Shown: one piece after another, positions 55,095 to 64,000 of the stretch | Position numbering within the stretch: the first letter of the stretch is position 1 | Layout of the letters: each line of letters opens with the position of its first letter | Source: Zygaena filipendulae | Taxonomy: Eukaryota > Arthropoda > Insecta > Lepidoptera > Zygaenidae | NCBI GenBank assembly: GCA_907165275.2 | Contig: OU015654.1 | Location: forward strand, 12,479,501-12,543,500 | Length of the DNA: 64,000 nucleotides | Direction of reading: 5' to 3' | Notes under the pieces: generated by a model | Seen by the model: only the letters and a program-made list of their open reading frames with translations | What the model was told of the DNA's origin: nothing | Databases searched by the model: none | Program-made: the position numbers and the translations under genes

Positions 55095-57635
55095 CTGAGG
55101 ATACGAGACGGGTTTTATTAGTTGCTATCAATAGTAGTATTATAACTGCGAAAGTAACTCTATCTGTCTGTTACTTTTACACGCCTAAACTACTAAATCG
55201 ATCATTACGAAATTTTGTACGTATACACGTTGTATTGAAGTATGTACCGTTAAGTTTTATTTTCCTTTACGAATCTTTGAGTAATTTTCAAATTTATTTA
55301 GTGTAAAAAAACTGTAAAAAAACTTCTATTGTAATAAATGCATGCATGATGTAGGTACAATGTACATAATATATACGAAGACAAGGCAAAGTTTTACAAA
55401 ATATCCAACCTCATTGATGCTCCGTAATAAGATTACCGACAAAAGAGTCACTGCGGTCGTATTAAGTACAGCCAACGTAAAAAGGGGAGAGATTGATGCG
55501 GACGGTCATCAATCACGCAATCCTTTCTTTACGACCAAATTGCTTTACTTTTTTAATAGTCCTTTGAGAATACGAGGTCGTTTGGATTCAATTGAATTTT
55601 CAAAGTCACCTTTCTGGAAGTCAATTTAATTTCAGAACGGTTTTTTTTTATCAAGAAGTTAATATACAAAATATAATAAACCGGTTGATAATTACTTATT
55701 GATTCTGGTTGATGATAACATGAAAAACTGTTTCGTGCGGATTTCAGATCTCATTATTCTACCTTTATCTTCTTAGAAAGACCATAAACAACACGGTTCT
55801 CTATAGCCGTATCAGCTAGGCTGTGTTCCAGACTAGATCATGCAACGATTTCTCGACTGCCGCTCGAATTCACCGTTCCGTCAACGATTTACGTTACAGT
55901 TTCGAAACGTTTAAAGTGCATTATCTTTTCAAGATAAAGATAACAAAATTACTTTACTCGTAAAAAAGGTGAAAAAAGACAGATAGCAAACATAATATTT
56001 GCCGTTTCTTTATATTTTCACCCATTTTTTCATACACTCGCAATCCAGATAAGAGATGTTACTGTAAACATTAGGCTCGATGTGTGCTTGCATTATCACT
56101 GAATCCATATCAGAGCAGACATTTCGAGAATGCGAAGGCAGTAAACATTGCGCAAGACCATAATTAAAACAAACGTTGCGAATAATGCGCAGATGCACTA
56201 TACATAGGTAAGTACGTGGTGTAGTATAGTTTCTCTTCAAGGATGATTTTCTTCGTGAGATGAAACAAAAAAAGACTGCATGTAATTTATTTAGACTTCA
56301 ATGAGAGAGTTTCCGTTATTATTAACGGATCCGTTATTAAACTTGTTAAAGGCGGATTTTGTTGCGTGTTACGGTGTTGTTTTGGATGTAAATTGTCTTT
56401 TCTCTTTTTTACGATATTATGTGTAAAATGTTTGTCTCGAGCCGCTTCCTTTAGTGTCCGCTAAGCCTTCCGAGAAGGAATTGCATCATTTCTATAGCAC
56501 CATAAACTGCAGCTTCAAACCTTACAACGAGACTAGTAAAACGTGCACCTATAATAATAGGCTATTTCACTGTAGTGGAATGTTGATATCCAATAATTAC
56601 ACTCGAAAATATCATGGATAAGCATAACATAAGCGAGAAAATCAATAGATTTGATTAAAAAATAAAATATTTATAAATTGTTTAATTTTGACTATGTCTG
56701 TCTCTTTCTAAAACGGAATTTTGTATGGCGGTTGTAGGGCGTTACAAGCCGAGTGACGTCACTATAGGACTAGCGCTTTCTTTGTCTAACTTGAACTTTT
56801 AAAGAGTCATATTATCTCTGAAAGTACAAAAGATGTTTGTAAAAGAATAATGCTGTTATACTACTAATACATAAAGGTTTATAAAATAATAATAAAAAAT
56901 TAACACTAAAATTCCCTATTGCTGGACGCCGCTGCTTAAATGACCGTGGCGAACGTTCACAGTGAAGAGGAGTGAATGTACCTACCCATATACTCGTATG
57001 CCTGCCTATATTTTGACCATAAAGTACAGTGACTCAAAACATCATTACATTCAGGACGTCTCAGTCATTTTAACATAGAAAATAGAATCACCGCCCCTTT
57101 TACAACGCGTGGAAAATATTCACCGTTTGAGAACAATCTCACGCGTGGTGAGCGTTTCACTTCACACTTCGTCGTCGTATAGCATACAAATACGGCATGA
57201 TCCTAATTCCATGATCAAATAGATATCATCCAGAGAGCGTGAACTCTCATAACAGTACCGTGCAGCCCGCCCACGCGCCCACATTCTTGGGCACTCTCGT
57301 CCGACGGCCACTTGACACGACCTCGCTTATAGGAAACGAAAACTACGGGACACCAATACTCATATTACTATACGTTTAATTAGAAAACGCGCTGGGTTCC
57401 AAATTATTCCTATTGAAGAATGTGCCATACAAAATCTTCGAAAGAAATAAACGATCGCAAAGCAAAATGCCTTAAGACCAAGAAAGGAAAAAAATTGTTT
57501 CGTCTTCGGGTTACCTACGAGCCTAGGGCAAATGCTGGTCAAAAACGAAGCAAATCACGCAAAACTACTGCACGAATTTGAACGCAACTAATAAAGAGCT
57601 TATATCTGGCGTCAACTATAAAATGCATACTTGAC
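55095..57635. other. Probable upstream intron or intergenic DNA
   Basis: No exon for the kinase N-terminus could be identified. AT-rich with no long coding frame. GTGACGTCAC at about 56753 is a lone CRE-like site. Confidence 0.35.
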
Positions 57636-57900
57636 GACCCGATTGGCGCAATGGTCACCATGCCTGCCCGCTAATCAAGAGGTTCCGGGTTCGATTCCCG
57701 GCGGGGGTGGACTTTGTGTGATGAACACAGGGTTCCATTTTCCAGTCTGGGTGTGTATATATATATCTATAGTATAATATATATGTAATAATATGTGTAG
57801 TATATACCACGTTTGCTTGGTTTCCACGACACAAGCTTATAGCTTAGTGTGGGATCAAGTAGATCTGTGTGTTGTGAAGTGGATTATTATTATTATTATA
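57636..57900 (+). mobile_element. tRNA-derived SINE, near full length
   Basis: A-box-like TTGGCGCAATGGTCACCATG, B-box GGTTCCGGGTTCGATTCCCG, a TTTGTGTGATGAACACAGGG body and a TTGTGAAGTGGATTATTATT end with an (ATT)n tail. RNA polymerase III would transcribe it. Related pieces are at 3830, 50097 and 50660. Confidence 0.85.
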
Positions 57901-58196
57901 CTTTTAATTCCCGTTAAACTAAAATTCATCCGGGCGAAACCGCGGCATCAGTTAGTTTTGTCTGTACAGTATAGACTATAGAGACTACAATCAACATAAA
58001 AATGTCTCAAACGCGCGAGTACCGACCTGATTTTTTGACGTGATACGCGTTGACGCGTTCAAGACGTCCGAGTCTTATGAATCATCGATGATCGATCTAA
58101 GACATCGATGTCTCTCGAAAATCTGGATCTAGATTATCTAAAGGCGGGCGATCGTTTCCATACGAATTCACGATGGCAGCTTCATATTTTTTAAAA

Positions 58197-58375
58197 GCTG
58201 ATGTTCCCCGAGGTTTCATTCTTCTAAACGGAGTTCCCTCAGGAGTTCCCGGTTAAAAGTACACTGTGTTCTTTTCTACGTGTAGGTACCCCTGAAAACA
58301 TGTATGCAAAATTTCATGATGGTCAGTTAAGCCGTTAAGGTGCGTAACAAACTCACTTTCGCATTTAAAATATTG
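58197..58375 (+). repeat. Repeat family A copy
   Basis: Starts AGCTGATGTTCCCCGAGG; contains CCCTGAAAACATGTATGC. Confidence 0.6.
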
Positions 58376-58382
58376 GTTAGCA

Positions 58383-58565
58383 ACACGGTGAAATTTTTGT
58401 ATTGAAATTTACTATGGAAGCATTTTAGAGCCCGTCTTTAATGCACTATTCAGAATTTTACTATGGAAATGACAGGCATTGCCATAGCAAAATTCTCAAT
58501 AGTGTTAGTGAAGACGGGCTCTAAAATGCATCCACAGTAAACTTCAATACAAAATTTCCACCGTG
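58383..58565. mobile_element. Palindromic MITE-like element
   Basis: CACGGTGAAATTTTTGTATT to TAGAGCCCGTCTTTAATGC on the left pairs with GAAGACGGGCTCTAAAATGC to AATTTCCACCGTG on the right. A half copy lies at about 32982-33040. Confidence 0.75.
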
Positions 58566-58683
58566 TAAACGAAATACTAATCGAAAATCTTGAAAATTTA
58601 ATTATTCATCCTAGATTATACTATAGACTATAGAGTATAGAATATAGATCATAGATATCTGTCAGAGTAAATGTATAGATATT

Positions 58684-58795
58684 TTATCAAATCAAATATG
58701 CTTTATTGCCCCAGAAGAGAAAATAAAAACTAAGACAGATAAAAAGTAAATACAGAGCAAAAGGCGGCCTTATTGCTAGAGGCAATCTTTTTATT
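58684..58795 (-). mobile_element. 3' tail of a non-LTR retrotransposon
   Basis: Minus strand: GCCTCTAGCAATAAGGCCGC then TTCTGGGGCAATAAAGCATA, ending in a GATTT tail, as at 32497. Confidence 0.6.
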
Positions 58796-59456
58796 TATTT
58801 TTATCTTTATCTTTATCTATATATATTTATCTTTTTTCTTTTGAAGCACTCAGAAAAATAATAGTATTATAGGTAACTATAGAAAGTATATGCAAAAAAA
58901 ATCATGGTGACGAACCCGTTTCAACACAACAGCAATATAATTTATACTTATTATAGTTTTGCAACTTGTATAAGCACTGCACATCCTGAAGCCACAACAT
59001 GGAGGTGCATCAATGTCAATGTCTTGAGATAAGAAAATTAATTAATTACTTGCTAGCTGATGTTTCGAAGTTTCCATTCAATTTCTTTTATTTGCGTAGA
59101 ACATGTTTATATACATGAAAAGTGTCTGGTCTCAATAAATAGGTGTGTATGTTTTTTTGTGACTCGTGTATTTTACGGAATTCCTTCGGGAATTCTTTGT
59201 TGAAACTTAGACAAGAATTTTTCGTAATCACAATGTAACATTATTTTGCATGTTTGGTGTGCAATAAAGAGTACCTACTTATTCTATTCTATTATTTACT
59301 TCCATACAATATGTAGAGTCAGCACCAAAATCATTTAAACACTTTTATAACTTGTCGTTTATTCCTATTGGAATAAGATTCTATGGCGGTCAAGAGTGAT
59401 TACATATTTCTGTTGCTGACTATACAGACAACGCATGTTTATAATTTTAATAGAGA
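58796..59456. other. Intergenic DNA
   Basis: No gene seen. A non-LTR/SINE-like end (GTGTGCAATAAAGAGTA) is at about 59248-59275, followed by an (ATTCT)n run. Confidence 0.4.
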
Positions 59457-59700
59457 CAAGCTGTGCCCCGCGGTTCCACTCGCGTGAGTTTTGGAATTCC
59501 CACAGGATTTTTTTTTCTGAAGTAAAGTAGCCTAAGTAACTTCTTATAACATCAACTATCTGCAGTGAAAGTCCCGTTAAAATCGGTCCACCCGTTTCAG
59601 AGATTAGCCGGCACAAACAGACAGACAGAAAAAAACTTAAAAATAGATTTTTTATGTAAGTAGGTACCGCATAATTTACTTTCATATGCGTTTAGTGAAA
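59457..59700 (+). repeat. Repeat family A copy
   Basis: Starts AAGCTGTGCCCCGCGG and ends near CAGACAGACAG; closest to the copy at 25019. Confidence 0.65.
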
Positions 59701-60067
59701 AGCTGTTAATACAGACACTTCAATTTTATTTATATGCATAGATAGTAAACTTTCAAAGACAATAATATCTTTATATCTTATTCACGAGAAAATGTTATTG
59801 TACACCCCCGACGATAACTCGATCATTACAATTTTGTTTTAAGCAAAAATAAGCAAATAAACTAATAAAAAAAAAAAATTAACTAAGCATCAAGGAGAAA
59901 CTATATGAATGTTGTCATCGGAAAATCACAGTGTATTAAAAAAAGTCTTTCCAGGGCTCTTTTCACTATGACCATAACGTGCCGCGTTAAGATAACACGC
60001 CACAAAAAATAATCTTTCCCTCGTAAACAAAGAAGTTTCATTCCAAATAATAGTATATTTCATTATA

Positions 60068-60178
60068 AGTGCGGAAAGGCTGTCATTGCAATGAGTTCCG
60101 ACAAATGTCGACCCGAGCCGAGGCGCAGCCGAAGGTGAGGGTTGACAGTCCGAACTCTTTGCAATGACGGTTCCGCAC
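60068..60178. repeat. GC-richer foldback
   Basis: GTGCGGAAAGGCTGTCATTG pairs with CAATGACGGTTCCGCAC; inner AGTTCCGAC pairs with GTCCGAACT. Confidence 0.6.
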
Positions 60179-60193
60179 GTGTACTGAACAACT

Positions 60194-60495
60194 ATTTTTA
60201 ATACAGTTGCGAAAAAAATGAAGAAATTTAGTAAAATAATAAAAACACAAACTCAACTAAGTTCCAACTGTGATCAAGAGATGGCGCTAGTCGTATTAGT
60301 AATACCTCAGAGTAAATACCTACGTTGCGCAATACAAAAAGTGTGTCAAAGTCGTTTCGCCATTTTTGACAGTTGGGAAAGAGAACGCACGAGTTCGGAA
60401 AAGGTAAAGAAAAAGCTCGAGTATGTAATAGCCCACTTCCCGAACGCTTACGTCCCTGCAATATGCCACTTTTTGAGCAACTGTATTAAAAATAC
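60194..60495. repeat. Inverted-repeat bounded segment with 137-codon chance frame
   Basis: TTTTTAATACAGTTGCGAAA at the left pairs with GAGCAACTGTATTAAAAATA at the right. The plus-strand frame 60218-60631 runs through and beyond it and has no recognised domain, so it is not called a gene. Confidence 0.45.
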
Positions 60496-60859
60496 ATTTA
60501 CAACGTTTCTTAGGGCATACAGAATAATAGTTTCTAATATTTTGGCATCTAGAACGTTTGGGAGTGTGTTTTTGAACGCGCGTTATGGGCAAGACTTGTT
60601 GTTGGTCATAGTGAATAAGGGCCCAGGTTAGACGGGTGGAAGTCGTGCCGTGAGCGGTGCACGTTGCGGTGTTTATTAAAACCACCATTCATTCAGCAGC
60701 CATTTTGTTCATCCTGATCATGAGAGAACCGTGTTTTATCTCGGGAAAACCATTTTAAAAAAATGTCTTAGTATTTAATAAAAAAAAAAAATTAAATTAA
60801 TTACTAAGAAATTGGCAAAATCATACTTACGTAGGTAAATATACTATAATATAAGTAAT

Positions 60860-61160
60860 TAATCGGTCCCCCACGGTTTCACTTGCGTTAATTATGAAGT
60901 TTATGTGGGAATTCGGAGTTTCCGAGGGAATTCCGGGATAAAGAGTACCCTGTATCACTCTCACTGTAGCTCCCTAAAAGTGAAAGAATTTTCAAAATCG
61001 GTTCAGTAGATTTAGAGTTCCCGCGGGAATTCCGGAATAAAAAGTATCCTATGTTACTCAGGAACACTGTAGCTTCCTGTAAGTGGAAGAATTTTCAAAA
61101 TTGGTTAAGTAGTTTTTAGAGCTAATCCATTACAAAAAACACAAAAAAAAAATATTTTCT
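60860..61160 (+). repeat. Repeat family A, two overlapping copies
   Basis: GGTCCCCCACGGTTTCACTT begins the first; GAGTTCCCGCGGGAATTCCG at 61016 begins the second. Confidence 0.6.
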
Positions 61161-63002
61161 CTTTATACAATTCATTTCATTTAATCGCAAGAATATGGTA
61201 CAACGAGATGTCAGTTTATATGAGATAGTTGAACGCATATTCGCTGTATTGGCGTGCAAATTTCGGCAGGATAAAATTATAATAGAAACAATATCAAAAT
61301 ATAATAAAAACTTAAAATATTAGTGTAGAAGAAAGAAAGCTAAAAATAAATCTTTAAGTAATTCCTTCCATGATGTAAGTAATGTAAAACAAATGTTAGC
61401 GTCTATGGATGGATACCAAATGCATCACACGGCTATTTCTCCTCCATGACTATCGCTTACCCGATAACACTGTCCATGGATATTACCATAATTGCCTCGA
61501 AGCCTGTACAAGTTCAAACACGCCAGTTGCCACATTATAAGGGTCCACTTTGACCCTAAACTCTAAAGGCGTAATGCCCCTCCAAATACAGTAAGTTTGC
61601 GATATTATCTTTTCTTTCGCACGCCCGAGCGGGACTCGGGATTTGCTTGCTGTATGAAGATTTTAAAGCATTATAAGGGTTGAATTTTCAGTAATTCTTT
61701 TCGGTGCGACGGCCATATATAAGTATCAAAATAATCCGTTATATTAAACATAGATGTATACTAGCAAAGTAAAATTTAACGATTTTTAGAACTTACGTCC
61801 GTCTGTATGTTTGTAAATGCATCACGCAAAAATGACTGAACGGAGTCGGGCAGGGTTTCCGCAGTTCCGCAGTCGCAAGGCTTTGTTTCATCGCAATCGG
61901 TTCACGAAAAGGTGTATTAGGTACTTTGCGCCAGCCCACTCCCAAATAACATTAAGTCAGTTCATAGTATATGGTATATTAACAATAAAAAAATCTATTG
62001 TTCCCCTTGACGAATCCCTAAAAATACCATCGCATTGCAAAACAAGAAATAAATCGCCCAATTCGCCGAAAGCGAAGCGTTTTTGCGCGTTCACATTCCA
62101 TGGGTCTGGACGATTTCAAGGACAAGGATGGCGTTTTCGAACGCACTGATACCTTCTTACATACAATATATTGTGAATGTATATCGTCTCTACATTTTGA
62201 ACGCACCAAAAACATTATTAGGTACATATAAAGCGAAAAGACCGCTGAATGCCCGAGTTTAATTTAATCGCCATCTTTTAAACATCGTGAGCGTTTTAGG
62301 TTATTTATTTTTGTATAACTTAGCTATGTGTTTAAGAGACCTGTTATAAAATTGTATCACTCTAACGCCCATTCTTGTTTGTTTGTTTGTTAAGCTTGCA
62401 CGACTCAATATACTCAAGTCTCAACTGATCATCATGAAATTTTGCATACAGGTTATCACTTGTCAGGGGTATTGAAAAGGAAGGACATAGGGTCCTATTT
62501 ATCTAACTACATACCTAAACATTGTAAGAACAACCCTATTTTAAGGATCTAATCATAACGCATCGTCCTGTTTTTGGGTTCGAGTAATGCATCTTTGAAA
62601 AGAGAATTTTTCATGTACTCTTCGTACACAGGGCTTAGCCGCATAAATTATTATTATTATTTGAGTCCTTGGGTCTGGTGGTTCGAGAGATTACGGTAGA
62701 ATATCCTTTAAAATAACAATACAAGTGACGATCGAACGAAGGAAGGCTGCGAAACAGCGAATATATTTTCACAGTAAAATCGGTTCGATCGTGGTTTGTT
62801 ATTGCGAAGTGCAGTGAAATATATGACGAACTCTGCGGAAGACGAGACAAGATTGAGTTGGTTTTAATTAGTTTAAATTTAAAATCATAGAAATAACAGG
62901 CACATATCATGACTTAGCACATACCTACGGTGTGGTGGAAACAACTTACTACGTCTGCCGGCGGTGGTGCCGACTAAGATGCATTAGGAATGCTATGTTA
63001 TT
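61161..63002. other. Intergenic DNA
   Basis: No gene seen. Family A fragments lie at about 61765-61910 and 62380-62500. Confidence 0.4.
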
Positions 63003-63226
63003 TTAATCAGTTATTTCTGTATAAATACCCAGTATTTGTACTTGTGGCCAGAGATGTGATTTTTTCAAGCATGCATTGATCTCGTCTGCTGATGTTGACT
63101 TGGGAATAACTGGAAGTGTTTGTTGAAAATCTCCTGAGAGTATGAGTAGAACTCCTCCCATTATTTCAGAGTTTTTTCGCAATTCTTGTAATGTTCTGTC
63201 CAGGGCTTCTATAAACAGATCCTTCA
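63003..63226 (-). pseudogene. Helitron PIF1-like helicase fragment
   Basis: Encodes IEALDRTLQELR, then GGVLLILSGDFQQTLPVIP and ADEINACLKKSHLWP, the Walker B/motif II region of Helitron helicases that unwind DNA during rolling-circle transposition. The Walker A part and the Rep domain are missing, and the frame ends at a stop. It is a dead remnant. Confidence 0.85.
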
Positions 63227-64000
63227 TTCGATATAGAGTAAGTCTGATGTAGTATTTATGGATGCGCGATGTATTTTTTTTATGGAGAAAAACTCGTATC
63301 TCTGTGGTCAGTATTGAACTAGGCAATAAATAATAAGATAGCATGGGCTGACCATCCAATATGAAAATTACGAAAGAACCGTGAGAAAAATCGTTCTCAA
63401 TGATTGTAATACGCCACAAAATTATACATATATCTACCTATCATTTAAGATTTGCAGCAGTTTGGCAAGAGCAATTAGCAATAAAGAGATCGATATGCTG
63501 CCAGAGTAACAAATCAAACGATCGTTAGTCTAGACAAAGAAGGACAAATCAGAAGATTTTTTTTAACTAACAAATTAATCGATATAAAATAACCATTCCA
63601 TGATAGTCTATCGATAGATTAATGAAGGTCGTCTCAGTCGTTAAATTCTAGTATGTACTAAGTCGAGTGTGTTCTTTTTTTCCTCTCCAATCGATGGTTT
63701 AAAATTTGCAATGCTCTCGGAGTGCGACCTAGAAATCTTGCATTCGCCACAGTAAATGCAGCTATCGTTGGAGAGAACCATATAGAGTAACGCAGTGAAT
63801 GTAGCCGACTCAGTTTATGGACGTAATCAATTTACCGATTGGCATCTCACGTAAATATTCGTTCCAAATTAACGGTTACACATTTATTTAACACGGTACG
63901 CAAATCGGTTTATAAAGTTCTATTTCGCATTGATGTTTTATAAATATATTAAAAAAAAAAATAGAGTCACTTTCATTTCATTCACTGACATACCTTTACA
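63227..64000. other. Intergenic DNA to window end
   Basis: No gene or repeat could be supported. Confidence 0.4.

Noticed and set aside
57636..57720. tRNA gene
   Set aside because: A and B boxes are present but no cloverleaf; the SINE body and (ATT)n tail follow.
60218..60631. 137-codon gene on the plus strand, and a 122-codon frame opposite
   Set aside because: Overlaps an inverted-repeat segment, has no domain and no splice or promoter context.

Overview
The window looks like nuclear DNA of a lepidopteran insect. The background is AT-rich and intron-rich, full of TAGGTACCTACCT-type simple sequence, and packed with short interspersed repeats, palindromic MITEs, a tRNA-derived SINE, non-LTR fragments, a Ty3/Gypsy element and a Helitron scrap. 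Genes were assembled by hand from exon pieces joined by GT/AG sites in compatible phase; no transcript or database evidence was available. The species cannot be named.

About 5.5-28.2 kb holds two diverging paralogous genes of the Mab-21/cGAS-like receptor (cGLR) nucleotidyltransferase family. Gene 1 (minus strand, four coding exons, 17308 down to 5505, about 541 aa) starts with an N-myristoylation-type sequence, keeps the GS plus D-x-D...D active-site pattern, and ends in a coiled coil. Gene 2 (plus strand, four exons, 23553 to 28171, about 529 aa) starts with a glycine-rich transmembrane segment, keeps the same catalytic pattern, and stops early at a TAG that lies at the edge of an interspersed repeat. 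The 8.4-kb intron 1 of gene 1 contains a non-LTR retrotransposon, itself interrupted by a young LTR element whose LTRs read as identical and whose single long frame joins gag directly to integrase.

About 31.4-37.3 kb holds two small candidate genes on the plus strand. Each encodes a short single-pass membrane protein whose N-terminal module (G-N/S-D-D, then W, then a hydrophobic stretch) resembles exon 1 of cGLR gene 2, followed by a tiny basic last exon. They have no Mab-21 domain. The neighbourhood suggests a local cluster built from one membrane-anchor exon, used both in front of a nucleotidyltransferase and alone.

About 44-55.1 kb holds, on the minus strand, most of a TESK-type (center divider) protein kinase: seven coding exons in perfect phase, missing only the N-terminal exon(s). 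Its last exon is extremely GC-rich, one intron starts in a roughly 350-bp CA/TG microsatellite, and the last intron carries a 102-bp tandem repeat. A gene-free tract of about 1.7 kb downstream is the likely 3' UTR.

The rest is repeat-derived or featureless: a Harbinger-like element with a MADF fragment (21.9-23.3 kb), a 237-bp MITE family with TWA target duplications, other foldbacks, about twenty-five copies of a CCCGCGG-type interspersed repeat, a 53-bp tandem repeat at 32.7 kb, and a Helitron helicase fragment at 63 kb.
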